A DNA stretch of 64,000 nucleotides. Origin: Hyaloperonospora brassicae (Eukaryota > Oomycota > Peronosporomycetes > Peronosporales > Peronosporaceae). Within the stretch, counting starts at the first letter, position 1; every line of letters starts with the position of its first letter. Below, in pieces: positions 50,946 through 63,503 of this stretch. Location of the stretch: NCBI GenBank assembly GCA_947650285.1, contig CANTFL010000251.1, positions 372,001 to 436,000 of the forward strand, given 5' to 3'. The position numbers and the translations under genes are program-made. A model generated the notes under the pieces. That model was not told where the DNA came from, did not search any database, and worked only from the letters and a program-made list of their open reading frames with translations.

Positions 50946-51674
50946 CTATTGAATCAAGCAGTAGCCCTGCATCTCCGACGCTTTCTTCACCTCGTTCAGC
51001 CCCTCTTGTGTCTGCTGCATGCTCTCGTGCACGTGCGTGTCAATGTCGTCGATCGCGCCCTGTTGCTCCTGCACAATGGCCGCCAAGTCGCGGAAAATCT
51101 CATTCACCTGCGCCACGCTCTGGTGGATCTGGTTAATGTCGTGCTCGCGCTCTTCAATGAGCGCCTCGTTGTGCGCGATCTCGCTCTCGAGCTCGGCAAA
51201 CGCAATCACTTGGCCCTCGTGCGCGCCCACGAGGCCACTGCCCGCGTCCTGCTGGTCCACGAGCGTCTGTTTCTGCTGCTGCTCGCGCGCCGCAACGCGC
51301 ACGACCGCGGCCTCGAGGTGCGTCGAAATGGCTTCAAAGTCTTTGCACAGCTTCCGCTTGATCAGCGAGTTCGACGGCGGCCCCGCGGGCACGTGGGCCA
51401 GCGCGCGGGCGATCTCTTCCTGCAAGAGACACGCGAAGCGGATGCGGTCGTGCAGGTCCTCGTCGACGGCGCCAGACGCTGTGGCGGCGCGTTTCACGGC
51501 AAAGACCTGACGCTGGAACTGCTCGAGCTTTAAGGTCGCGCCCTCGACGGCCTGCCGCGTCTGCGCGCAGGGCAGCGCCACGGACGGCCGCGTGGGGTCC
51601 GACGGGCGCGTGGGCGCGTGAGGGGCCGTGGCGAGCGGCGCGGGGGCCGTTGCCGCAAAGTCGGCAAAGCTCAT
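50946..51674 (-). CDS. Qa-SNARE syntaxin with CaaX-type C-terminus and no membrane anchor
   Basis: 242 residues from ATG 51674 (MSFADFAATAP); upstream codons in frame are low-complexity and unlikely to be coding. Residues 40-140 form the N-terminal helical region (EGATLKLEQFQRQVFAVKR, FACLLQEEIARAL). Residues about 165-235 form a full SNARE motif: ELESEIAHNEALIEEREHDI, NQIHQSVAQVNEIFRDLA, and QEQQGAIDDIDTHV with the zero-layer Gln. Syntaxins drive membrane fusion in the endosomal and secretory system. The usual transmembrane helix after the SNARE motif is absent. The protein ends KKASEMQGYCLIQ, and CLIQ fits a prenylation box. Alternatively GTGAAG in the last codons could be a splice donor leading to an unseen membrane exon. 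Confidence 0.85.
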   Translation of the reverse strand: MSFADFAATAPAPLATAPHAPTRPSDPTRPSVALPCAQTRQAVEGATLKLEQFQRQVFAVKRAATASGAVDEDLHDRIRFACLLQEEIARALAHVPAGPPSNSLIKRKLCKDFEAISTHLEAAVVRVAAREQQQKQTLVDQQDAGSGLVGAHEGQVIAFAELESEIAHNEALIEEREHDINQIHQSVAQVNEIFRDLAAIVQEQQGAIDDIDTHVHESMQQTQEGLNEVKKASEMQGYCLIQ

Positions 51675-53974
51675 GAGGGCGCAGAGGAAGAGAAGACGGC
51701 CGCCGACGACGATGGGCGCAAGTGTCGAAATGGGTGTTGTTTCTATTGGGCACGTGGGTGGCGGCCCTTTTTTTCGCGCGATAGAAACGACGATAGAAAT
51801 GGGCCGAAGATACGCGCGCGGATTGGTGCAGGGCCGGAAGCGGTTAGGGGACTGGAGACGACCGTGTGGTGCATAGACCGGGCGATGCGACAAAGAATGG
51901 ACGTCGCTGCATTGTAACCCGTTGCTGTTGTGTTGTTGTTGGTGGTGAAGATGGACGTGGACGTGGACGTGGTATTGTAGTGTTGATGTTGTTGTTTGGA
52001 GTGGCATTCTCGCGTTGGGATTGGCTGACGGGTTGTGGGAACGTATTTGTTGCGGGCAGAACCGTTGGGCAGGATAGAAACGTGTCCACTTTATGTGCCG
52101 TTTCGGTCGTTTCGACTTGCGATCCGTGGAATGTTCGAACCTATCGATACTTTTGTAGGCAGCAGATACCGTCATGCGCGAGTAGCTCCGGGCGTATACT
52201 TTTCTGATGAGGCTTTGCTATGTCTTTCAATATACTGACGCAATAGAGTGTATGGAGGTCTATCCTTTGTCTCCTTACGCTTGTGGTGTAGACTTGCGAT
52301 ACAGCGCCTTCGCACTCGTTCTGACGTCGGACTCCAGTCTTGTGTCCAGATGTATGTGCTGGCGTAGCGTACTACCACTTGACGTTTTATCGATAACGGT
52401 CGACGGCGATCGATGATGCTGATGATGATGGATAAAGTGGTTGGCGAAGAGTTTCGATCGATGCTGTCAACGCATCTGCAAAGGTGTGCGAGTGAGAACT
52501 GTCGCGCACGATCGCACGCGTTTTTCTCTAGTCTGCCTTGCAAATTGTTGGTACGCGTTTTCCTGCGTGGGGAGTGAGAGTGTCCTGATCGACGTGGTCG
52601 ATACTGACAAACATACACACACTGGTGTCGAGTAAACTGTTCAGAAAGATGCAGGTGAGTCCGTATCGTGAGACGGTGAGACGCTTCATGTGTGGTGCTA
52701 TTCCAAACTCTGTGGCAGTTGCGACGATAGTCGCTGCCGCACCCCATGCAACAGATACTGTTCATGCAGCAAAGTGTCGTCGAACACGTGCCAGGATAAG
52801 ACAACTGCTTTCGAAGACATCAAGAGCGATGACAGGAAGCAGATTGCGGGATTGGATGCGGCGTGCAGCAAACGCAGATCATGATTAACTTTGCTCGGAC
52901 GATGTCTGGGTGTCTGGAATGGGCCTCGAGCGCAGATTGGCCGGCTCTTCGCCGGGACTTTGCTGTGCGACGACACATTGAGACCCGAACTATGTGTGCC
53001 TGTTCTAGTTACAAAGGTTGACACATATTGGCAATATGGTGTGCTAACAACTGGACAATCGACCGATGACGGAGACAAACACGCCGATCATGACTTCTGG
53101 TGTGGCAAAGGGCATCGCAATGCACTGTGATTGACGCATTGACAGCGACGTTGGACTTGGAAGCCGGACATGGTCATAGCAAAGTGCCAAGAGGTGGGAG
53201 ACCGAACAAGTAACGTCGTCAACTTTGGGTCCAGCAAGCAGGAGGAACAAGAGTCGTTCCACGATGGTCATTTGACACTGCAAGCAATGCGTCGCATGGA
53301 AATGATCACACGTACAATGAACTGGGAACACGCACACGTGTGATACTGACGAAAGCTGACATGAGCATACATGTGCAAGTTAATGTCCAGCTGTGCTGCC
53401 CTCGCTCAGCTCATACACGTAACACTTCTGACAACAAGCTGCGATGCTACGACGAACAACAACTCATACATGCGAAGACAACAGCTGACCGTCACTACTT
53501 CTGCACGCAAAACTGGAAAGTGACAGTACTATGCTGGCGCTGTCTGTACCGCAGGGAGTACAGCCATGTATCGCACTACTGCTGTGTCTTTGCGTGGCAT
53601 GACAGGCGGTGCAAATTTGCACGCGAGCACCTTTCGTGGATGTTACTCTCCACTCTGTTTCTCAACAGTATATCGTACCGAGCATGCGCAGCAGCGACTC
53701 ATCGACGGTCATCTGCAGTGGACAAATTGATACTTTACCACTTGTTCTAGCAGTAAGAGCACGTTTCGACATTGCACAGCGATCCATCTCCAGCGAAGTT
53801 ACTAACTAGTGGCCTCACACACACGACGACAAAGATGAACAAAGAGCTCGAACACTGTCACGTCAACGCCACATGATCACGTTGTGGCAATGTGCTTTCT
53901 TGTCGACTGCAAGAGAGAGAGAGTTACCAGCTTCTTTCATCTCCATCCGCTCGCTTCCGCCCGCTCGTCTCCTT
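51675..53974. other. Intergenic region, nothing firm
   Basis: 2.3 kb between the syntaxin start and the DnaJ stop. Short frames exist on both strands. ATGCAG followed by GTGAGT at about 52650 looks like a start plus splice donor, and a Cys-rich frame follows at about 52718-52884, but no family fits. Confidence 0.55.
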
Positions 53975-54645
53975 CTAGCTTCCGAGCGCGATCGCCTTGC
54001 AAAACAGCACAACCGACGAGGCTGCCCAGCCACTAACGTTTCCTACCAGCAGTCCCATGGCCGTGATCGCCACGTAGTCAGACAGAGACATCATCTCTTT
54101 TTCTGGCTCTGTCGGCGGCTTGGCACCGTCTTTGGTACCGGGATGGTAGCAATAGAACACGCCTGCAATGCCCATGAGACACGTCTCCCAGCCACACATG
54201 GCTCGGGCACTGAGTAAGCTGCTGTAGGTCTTTACACTCGATCCCACAAAACCCGTCGCCAACGACAGCAGCAGCGGCGCCAGTCGCGCAAAAGTCTCGC
54301 GCAGTCTCGGCTTGAGCGCAGGTCCGTAGTCGTCGTACAGTTGCCGCTTCTCCGGGTCCGACAGCACTTTGTAGGCCTCGGAGATCGCTTGAAACTGCTC
54401 TGGCTTTGCATTCCGGTTCTTGTCCGGGTGGTATTGCAGGGCCTTGGACCGATAGGCTTTGGCGATGGTCGAAGAGCTACGAATTGGTAGGATAGACAGT
54501 GTATTATATGGTTAGTTGCAGTGGCTGTAGGTGTCGGTCGAGCAAATGGGAATCGTGACATGAACAGCCACAGTTTGTACCTTGCGTTGGTGTCGACTTG
54601 CAGAACCGAGTAGTAACACGGACCGAGGCGCTTGTACGTGCTCAT
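53975..54645 (-). CDS. Membrane-associated DnaJ (J-domain) protein, two exons
   Basis: Exon 1 is 54645-54581 and exon 2 is 54476-53975, with a 104-nt intron (GTACAA...TAG). The product is 188 residues. A J domain occupies about residues 10-75: CYYSVLQVDTN, then IAKAYRSKALQYHPDKNRNA with the HPD tripeptide, then FQAISEAYKVLSDPEKRQLYDDYG. Hydrophobic segments follow (LLLSLATGFVGSS, CLMGIAGVFYC, YVAITAMGLLVGN through AASSVVLF), so it is probably anchored in a membrane with the J domain exposed to recruit Hsp70. No CXXCXGXG zinc repeats are present, so it is a type III DnaJ. The exon join restores an unbroken J domain, which supports the splice sites. Confidence 0.9.
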
Positions 54646-57600
54646 TGCGAGGACAGACAGGTCGCCAACTGGTTGTTATTGACCACACTTTGGCTGAGCT
54701 CGTCGACTTTTGCACAGACCACTGTAAAAAGTACGAATGACAAACGACGTTTCGTATTCGACCAATGGACATGACGTTGAAGTTGCATGTAACGAACTAC
54801 TTTGGAAGGGACTGCCTGCATTGCGACGTCAATAGGAGAAGCCACACAACTCGTTGATACGTGCAAACAGACTCGCATCTTGTTCATGTCAAGTTGATCG
54901 GCTACATCACGTGGAAAACGCTATAGCGCTTGAAGATGGACTACTGGCCGTCTACAACCTGCGTCACCGAACACGGGGCGAAAGAGAAGTAGGCTGTGGT
55001 TGCGCCAAGGGCTAGTCGCATACAGAGCAGTCGGCTTCTTCGTCCACAGTTAGCATGACAGAGCTGCAATCAACGTTTGGTGCGAGCCACGTAGTGTACG
55101 ACATCCAAGAACTCGCCATCATTGAGTAGACACTTGCAACTTGTGGAAAAATGGTCGACTTGCTCGAAAGCGCTGTCGTGTCGAGTCTGAAGAAGGTTCG
55201 TCTACTCAGCAATGCGATCGAACATCACTGATATTGGCAGCGAAGTCAGCAACGAATTGTCGGGAAAACGTCAGCGTCAAAGAACATCAACGTCAGTAAA
55301 GAAGTTGGCGTTGAAGACGGTATATGACGCAGATTGCATGCTCCTTCGGATCGATTTGAGCTGTAACGGAGAGCTCGTGACATGTTTCCGACCCAATTGT
55401 TCAGTCGATGACAGGAAAACTCAGTATTAGTCACAAGGGTGACCAAAAACGATTCGTTTTCGGTTGGCTGATATCGACCACGATGTCGACCCAAATTCTA
55501 CCAATCAAGTGGACTCAGTCGGCGGTAAGCAGTTACATACAAATTTGTGTCAATTCGGTAATAGGACATAGAGCATGCGGATCATGGACAGCGCAATCAG
55601 CTTACACTATGCCCACTTAGTCCAGCCTCACTGCATGTAGCGTTCGTGTTTGTATACCAGTCCAAGAGCCACCGCTCATGGTCACAGTACCAAATGATGG
55701 TCATAACAACTGAGGAGGGCCGGTAAAGATTTATCAGGAATACTAGGCTATCGACAAAGTGTGAATACAGCTAGCACATCCATCATGTTCAATATATCAT
55801 GATACAACGCGATCCGCACCCACAATCGCGCACAGTTGGTATGCCATTTCTCCTCATGGATGCATAGCATGACGTCTACAGTATAAGCTACAAAGGCTTC
55901 GAAAATGTGGTGTTGTGGCGATCGCGAAAGCTACAATTAGATTGACACTCAGTCTGTCGAGCAGACGACTGACCAATCAAGACGTTGTATCATATTCGCG
56001 TACGTGTGTATCCTCAGCTTACCTTGTACACCCGTTGGCTGGACAGCTTGCACTCTTCTTGATGGACTAAAGTCGGCATCTGATAAAAAAGTTAGTTGGA
56101 AGACTATCGCACAGGAAACCCTCGCTCGACCGCATGTACTCAAAAGCGCTTTCATCGAGTCATTTCGATGTTCCTTTGGCTCACTGGGCGTCAGATTGAG
56201 CCCTTCACCGACAATCGTGGTAGTTTGGTACGTGATATCGTTCGTTGTGTCCTGATGCGTGCTTGCTGCGTTCCATTCGCAGTTATCTTTACCTTCGAAA
56301 TCATCGTCACGATCGGTCGTAGTACCATACGAGATTGGCAGTTACTAAGATGATCAATCACTGATATTTGTATGGAGCGAAGTCTATGCGAGTTCTTAAA
56401 GCAAGGTCGGACACAAGAATCCTCACAAAGCAAAAAAATGAACAATCGCGATGTCTTTCTATCTGATGTTAACACGCCACATGACCCGGGGTACTGCTTA
56501 ACAATGGTGCGTCTGTGTGCGTAGTAAAGGGCATTAAACACTAGTTCGCATCTTGATCTGTACACGATAAAGGTCATTAAACACTAGTTCGCATCTTGAT
56601 CTGTACACGATTCGTACCTTGCTAAGGCAACTTCGACCACAAGAGTAAGATAGTAGAGGCCTTGTTCAAACATATACTCTTTTTCACTTTGTTCTGTTGT
56701 AACTCTTATTCGTTGCAGTCCAGTACAACAGGGCTATGCGCCCAGTGAGCTAAGCAGACTCGTTGGATCGTGTTTGTCAAGAGTGGAGAATAGCTCGTTG
56801 GGCATAGCCTTTCTCTGGCGAAGGATTTGTTATAGCTCCGCTACCGCAGGTATTTATACTGGGATCGCGACGTCGGCTTATCGGTCTCCCGGTCCACCTA
56901 ATATGCAGAAAAAGGATAATTTATTTTGGACGATTAATTGTGCCGTCCAGGTCTGACAACCACGACTTATTGTTTGACTGAATGCGCATGGATGCGGCGA
57001 CGGGGAAGGTCAAGACTGCACCAAATGCCGCGCGGTGCGTGGTATAATGCACACAAGTCTATACTACTAAGACAATGAGCACTATAGCTAGCTTGCAATT
57101 GATCTGAATGGACGTATTTCAAGTCAGCTAAAATACAAGTTAAGCTGCCACGCTGAGGCGTCGGTCTGTGGCTGCTACCAAAAAAACGCGTTGGTGGGTC
57201 GTTACACCGTTAGATCTAGAAGCCTTCGTTTAGGCGAATGCTCTTAAGCACGTTGTGCTGACGATTCTACGAATCGTAAACCGCTTCATACAGTCCAAAC
57301 GGTTTGCGAGCAAGTGGACTCTCAAAGTCCTTATCCTACCAAATAGTTGACTGTTCGAGTCAATGTTGTTTGAACTGTTAGAAGCGTAAGTCGTGTTTTT
57401 GGATGATATCCGAGTGGTTCATTAAGCTCAAGTCTTCGTTTGGCAAGGATCTGGTATAGCTTTGCTACACTTGACAACACCAGTAGGCGATTAATGACCG
57501 AGAAACTGGTTAACATGAGTTAAAATCTCACAACCACTTAGCAACATCAGCGAAAAAGTTGCGCTTGAGGCATCTACCAGGAGTGCACAAACAACGTGTC

Positions 57601-58759
57601 CTTGAAGCTGATGGGCTCACAGCAACAAACTAAGCTCACCTATAGGCGACATCAATAAGGCGGTAGACGCTATAGCAAACATCACGATGGATGCCTGAAA
57701 GAGCATTCAAGCGGAAGTAGTGGACATACTTGTTTCATCTATAGCATCCACCAACAAAGATCCACGAGCTCGTAAGCGGGTATATTGAGCACTCGACGGG
57801 CAAAGAATCCTACCACAGAAGCGACAAGTCAGGCTTACGCTCATGAGGGAGCGACTGAGATCCCGCATCCATTGGTATCCTCATCAACAGCGACATCCAA
57901 ACTATAGTTGGAGTTTGTTAACCGATTCCAATGGCCGAGTGGATAAGCACTGGGACCGAGAGTGATAGGTACGTGAATCGACAAACGCGCAGGGGCGGTG
58001 CGATTGCATATCACCCGAGAGTGGCTGACAAAGCCGGATATTGTGGGTCGTACGAGTAGTCGTCGAATGTACCTCAAACCTTCTCTCTCTAGTTGGGGTC
58101 TGTATGACGTCAGTGGCCGCAAGACAGCGATACGCTAGTTGAGGCATCAAACCCGTATGAGACCGACCCAATCCAGACTCAGTTCAGTGGACAAACTATG
58201 GGGTCAAAAGCATGATCGCTCGCAAATTATACACGAGACTGTCATTCACCGATTAGGGCGGCGGCATGACTACAGTACAAAGTGCATCGAACAAAGGTGG
58301 ATATGGGTACGCGGCATGAGACGAGGCCGATGGTGCCGGATGCTCAAACGTTGGGCGATAGTCCAAGTGTAGGAACGAGAACGAGGCAGCATCTTACCCT
58401 CCACGACTAGTTCTTGTACACTTTTCGCATGCATTGGAGAACGTGCTGGAGTGACGCGCCGCCGTCTCGTGCTCGATAGTAGCCATGACGACAACCGCGG
58501 ACTGCGACAACGCAAAGTCACCGTGTCTTACCCCTTTGTGGGATGCTTGGAGGAGTCGACGGGCGCGATCAGGTCGCACGTTGATACGTAACTAATTTCG
58601 CAATAGCAAAGACCGTGTGGGGAGATTCAATCGGTCTGCTCCAATCGCGACCGACTGGTCGTCAACTTGTTGTCGAGTTGTGTCGCTCCTGGTGAGCTTT
58701 GAGCTATGTAGAGAGAGAGAGAGAGAGAGAGATTCATGACTATCTATTACACAGGATGG
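54646..58759. other. Gene-poor region, decayed repeats
   Basis: 4.1 kb with no convincing gene. The related motifs GGATTTGTTATAGCTCCGCTACC (split at 56821-56843) and a diverged copy near 57446-57468 hint at old repeat copies. (GA)n lies at 58711-58731 beside the LINE end. A TGGCCGAGTGG box at 57935 recalls a tRNA A-box without a clear partner. Confidence 0.5.
56526..56611. repeat. Tandem duplication of 43 bp
   Basis: CATTAAACACTAGTTCGCAT and the following bases through TACACGAT occur twice in direct succession, from 56532 and from 56575, with one difference near the start of each unit. Confidence 0.85.
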
Positions 58760-61700
58760 TTATGCGCTAGATGTCTGAAATCTTCTTAGCCGAGAATACA
58801 GCGCCGGTCGCGGCGGTGGTTCAAAGCACCCCTCTAGTGGTAGCGAAACCCCGCTAGCATCAAGAGTAAAAAGTTCAAGGGAGGCATGTAATCTAGCCCC
58901 TTGAAGCACGGTCGCCGCCCCTCTATGCTCACGCATAGCCAAGGCCGATAATTGACGGACACCCGCCGTCCAGAAATGGACGACACTTTGAGCCGTCGTA
59001 GACTGCATGCCTCTAAACACTGCATCGTTGCGCTCGCTCCATAAATGCGTAATGCAAATGGAACACATCAAAAACCAAATCCGTCGCCACACCGTTTCGC
59101 CCGCTGCGGCATCATCTTGAAACCGCTCGAGCAACCGAGACCGCTGAAACGCCGGAATCGCCGGAGCCTGGCGATTCGCACAGTTGCTGAGACAACTATC
59201 TACTACTGCACTCGACACAGAAGCGCCAATCCAATGGCTGATGAAGTTAGCCCAACACGCCCGCGCCTTCTGACAATCCCAAAAAATGTGCCTCGACGTT
59301 TCGGGCACCCCGTGACACGCAGACAGGGCCCGGCAGCTGGGGTCGGTAGCCCGCCCGGCGTGGAAAAAATTAAGCTGCTTGGTGGCGACTCGATACGCCG
59401 TCCAAACTTGATAGTCGGAGAGTCCGTTGTCATGTTTCCAAAGTTGGAATGGTTGCTGATGCGCCGCCGCCCGTTGCCACAAATCCTCTCGATAGACTGC
59501 ATCCAGCCGCTCCAATAAGGGTAGTAAAGGTCGAGTTAGTCGGTGTTTGTGCAGCGAAAAAGCCCGGTGCAAAATAGCCTGACGGAGAGCTCCATTAGAA
59601 ACCGTGTCGGGAACTCCCCACACAAAGTGGTGGTGACTTAAGTGAGCATAAAAGACCACGCCGTGCTGCCTGATGTGCGTAGCCCATCTCTGGCTGTCAC
59701 CGTCCGACGCCGTGTGGAGCTCTGGTAGGCCTTCTTGAAACAACCAATGCAGCCCATTAGAGCCCTGTCGTAACCGCACCGTACCGTCTCCCTCCACAAG
59801 TGAATTCCGGCGAGCTCCCACGACGCAACCCCGACTCACAGTGACCCAGTCATATTCATAACGAAATGGCGGGGGATGCCGAAGAGATAATGCTGACGCC
59901 ACGCCCAATTCTGATCCAACCGTACACAACGGAGACGCCAATAAAATTGCTGTCGCCCACCGGCGGAGCTTAGGCTGGGAATACGTGACTCCCTCTGGCC
60001 GCGAGGGCGGGATGGTGAAAACATAGGTGGTCGGGCCCGTCCTCCAAATGTGCAGGTCCGCGATAGAGCAGGCGGCAATTTGATTGAACTTCGAGTGCAA
60101 CAACTTCGCACCTTTTGCATCCCGGATCCACGGATTGCCGGACCAGCCAAACGTCCCCCAAAATTGACGCACCGTGCGTAGTTGATAATCAGAACCCTCA
60201 GGAGGAGCGCCTTCGTCAGGTAACGAAGTGGAAAAGTGTAGTTCCCAGCCACGCCCTATCCAGCGACTGACCGCTTGTAGTACGAGGGAATCCAGGGAAG
60301 ACGATGTCCGAGCCCGACGTTGACCAGCGTGCGCCGCCGACGGCTCAAGAAGAAAGTCTAGATCTTTAGCCACGAAAGCCGGCGAAGACCTGCTGATGCA
60401 TAAAAGCCGTTCCCGGCTACGCAGCCATGTATGCATGACCATACCCGAACCGGTAGATCCGCCTTGGTACGCCCAGGACCGCCAAGCATTAAAATACGTG
60501 TCGTGCGATTGGGTTAGCCAGCGCAGCGCGTGTTTGGTCCGTTGCGTTTTGATGGCCACCTCCACCGAGGCTAGCCCAACCCTACCGGCTTTCTTCGGCG
60601 TGTACAGTAAACCAGGGTTGATTTTATGACGACGCGCGTCCGTCGAGGTCGAATGGTCCCACAAAAACTGTTTGTAGAGATTTTGAATGTCTTTGCTGGC
60701 CCATGACGGGATCTCAAAAACGGCCGCCGTGAACAGGATCGACGGTAAGATGACGGCGTTGAGAATGAGTACTCGAGAAGCAACACTGGTCGATATTTTC
60801 GAAGCCGTGAGCAGACGCCGCTGCAGCCGGCGAATTCGTAGCGCCCAATTGCGATGCTGGAGATCACCCGTTCCAATCTCGTACCCCAAGTACCGCGTGG
60901 TCTCACCCGCTTGAAGGACCGATATGCCGTGGAAGTCAACTAATCGAATCGCGCGGTTTAAGAAAATCAGTTTGCTCTTAGCCGGTTGCGCGTGCAATCC
61001 GGACAGAGCGCCAAATTGGTGCACGAGCTGGAGCGCTGCCGGCAACTGCCGCGCTGCCTCGAGAAATATGGTCGATCCATCAACAAAGGCGGAAAAAGTA
61101 TGAGAACCTGCCCCGTCGCCTGGGACCGGAAGACCGCTCAAGGCAGGAGAGTGGTGAATGGCCAGCCCCAAGAGCTCGACCGCCAAGAGAAACAGAAGAG
61201 GGGCGAGTGGGCACCCTTGCCGAATGCCCGATACCACGGGGATAGGCTTGGAAAGCTCACCATTGACGAGAAACGATGCCGTCGTCCCTGCATGCAGCCG
61301 ATGAATAAGCTGAATATAACGTTCGTCGAAACCAAAACTGCGCAGCGCCTCATACAAAAAATCTCGATCTACCGTATCGTAAGCCTTGCGAAAGTCGAGT
61401 AAAAGGATGGCACGGCTATGGAGAGCTGCGCGAGTCTCATCGTGCCGAGCCGTGGCTAATTGAGCCAACATCATCATCACGAGCTTTATCATCTGCCTGC
61501 CGTGAACAATACCTTGCTGCGACTGCCCAATAAGTTGCGGTAGAACGCGCTGCAAGCGCGTATCCAGAACCTTGGCAAAGACCTTGTAGCTTGTTTGCAG
61601 TAGGGAAATAGGCCGATAGTCCATGGCATCTGTCAAATCCCCCTTCTTCCGTAAGGGGATAATAAGGGCATCGAGAAAGGAGAGCGGTGGGTCGGCGCCG

Positions 61701-62953
61701 TCCAAAATTTGGTTGCTGATGGCTTTGAGAGCTGGAACGAGGAGAGCAGGTGTATCCTTGTAGAAGTCATTGTTTAGACCATCCGACCCCGCTGCCTTAT
61801 GGCGACTGAGACCGGTGACAGCCGTCAGAACCTCCGCTTCCGTTACACAGGAAAGTAGTGCCATGTTATCATCACCAGACAGCTTCCGGGCGCTGGGGAC
61901 GCGCACGAACCGTCTGATGGCCGAGGGCAGATCTCTGAGAGGCGTCGTACGGTGACTGGTTCCCAGGACGGACGACCACTCGGACGCAAATTTATTAGCA
62001 ATTGACAGGTTCCCGACAAAGGAAGGACCGTGGAGCTGAGATATGTTCGTGACACACTGGTCGCGCTCCCAATTAGATACCCGTTGGAATGTCCACCGTA
62101 ACAGATCCGAGGACCGCTCGAGGCGCTGCCCGAGAAGTACGAGATGTTCGCGACGGAAGTCTTCCACGTTATGCTCAATCCACTGCTGCCTCGACGTTAG
62201 ATTACAGGTGCTTCGGTACATGCACTTGCGACGCAGCCTGGCACGTCTCTGTTTATCCCGCTTTCGAACCCTGTGAATACACTGGATGCATAAAGCCAAA
62301 CCAGCATCCCATGATACCGTCGACGCCCCTTGCCCAACCGCCAAATGATCCATGTCCTGGATCAACTCAGCAAGAACCTGTTCAGGATGCGGGGTTTGGA
62401 TGGGATAAGTTACCCGGCGACAAGGACGAGGGTGATGCTGACGCGCCGAGGCTCGCAGGTGAAGCACCACCTGCTGATGATCTGACTGTAGCGGGAATGG
62501 GGAGGTGGACACCCACTGGACCCGATCAACCCAATGATCGGGGACGTAAAATCGATCGATACGACTGGCGTGACCTCCCTCCCAATAGGTAAAATGATCA
62601 TCAAAGTCATCGGCGGCGTCATCGTCCGCATGGTCCCGAAGCACCCGCGCATCAGACGACTCAGCGGAGGAAATTAGAGCATCGAGCGCTGGGCTTTCCG
62701 ACCTATAGGAACGGTGCTGACCGTACCGATCGACCGCTGGGCTGAGCACGCAATTAAAGTCCCCGACGAGGACGGTCGGGTGGTCGCGTAAATCCCAAGC
62801 GAAAAGACTACGAAAAAACAATTCACGGTCCGGCCGCACATTAGGGGCGTAAACATTGAGTAACACATCTCCGTCTAGCATGATAGCAAGCGTCCGTGTT
62901 GTCCATAATGCTGGCTTCCATGGAGAAGTGTGAGACGCTGATTGAGGATTCAA
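58760..62953 (-). pseudogene. LINE ORF2 (endonuclease-reverse transcriptase), probably inactive
   Basis: 1,397 codons; the apparent start is TTG within the endonuclease, so the true N-terminus is upstream and broken. The endonuclease part shows [19 protein letters not shown] and SDHQQVVL (the SDH end motif). RT begins at about residue 390 with [20 protein letters not shown] and [16 protein letters not shown], then [16 protein letters not shown] (first Asp) and [18 protein letters not shown]. The catalytic box at about 61110-61090 reads [10 protein letters not shown], where FADD or YADD is expected, so the second Asp is Gly. The zf-RVT domain lies at about 59400-59100 ([20 protein letters not shown]). 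The lost Asp plus the 5' frame breaks suggest a dead copy. Confidence 0.87.
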
Positions 62954-63313
62954 GAGAATCGCGACACCCCCCCTTGAGAGGAAGAGCCTGTACTCCAGTA
63001 GGAGAGTGTAGGAGCACTAGATGATGACTGGAGACCCCACAATCTTGCCCAGGTGTCCGCCAAAGTGTTCGCCTCCTCTTCTGTGCTCACATGAGTTTCC
63101 TGAATGAACCACGCAAGTGGGCGATGGCGTTGACGCGCGCCGCGCCATGCCGACATCCATCTGAATCGAGAAGTCTTTTTTAAAACCGCGGACATTTTGG
63201 GAGACATAGGCCACGTCCCCGAGCCGCGGTGTGTGCTGGTGGAATGGAATGGCATTGGGTGCCGCCCAATCCCGGAGCAAACGAAGGCGCCCATAGGCAT
63301 CGACATTTTCCAA
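58760..63313 (-). mobile_element. LINE-type non-LTR retrotransposon, 5'-damaged
   Basis: This minus-strand element contains an APE-like endonuclease, reverse transcriptase and zf-RVT region. The long frame is 62953-58760. The start of the endonuclease lies in two other frames (63313-63017 with VAYVSQNVRGFKKD, then 63306-62950 with FIQETHVSTEEEAN), so two frame breaks separate it from the rest. A (GA)n run at 58711-58731 lies just beyond the 3' end. No target duplication was identified and no ORF1 was recognised. Confidence 0.85.
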
Positions 63314-63503
63314 AGCTGTGGTCCGAAGTGCAGAGGCGTAGTGAACCCTTGAGCTGCCCTTAGTACTCAGGTTGAATGGGAGGGAGAGCGGGCTCTAATG
63401 CGGTGGAAAAATATTGCACGAGAGTCACCCAATTCACCACTGTATCGTGTGGAGAATAGTAAGCCGTCCGGTAGCCACTGGTGCCCTGCAGCTGCTTTGA
63501 GCT

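Noticed and set aside
52640..52884. Possible spliced Cys-rich small protein (ATGCAG/GTGAGT, then a frame with several CxxxC)
   Set aside because: The join from the ATG exon does not enter the Cys-rich frame in phase, and no family fits. Chance seems likelier.
57926..58010. tRNA-like or SINE-like A-box (TGGCCGAGTGG at 57935)
   Set aside because: No acceptor stem, no anticodon arm and no convincing B-box at the right distance.
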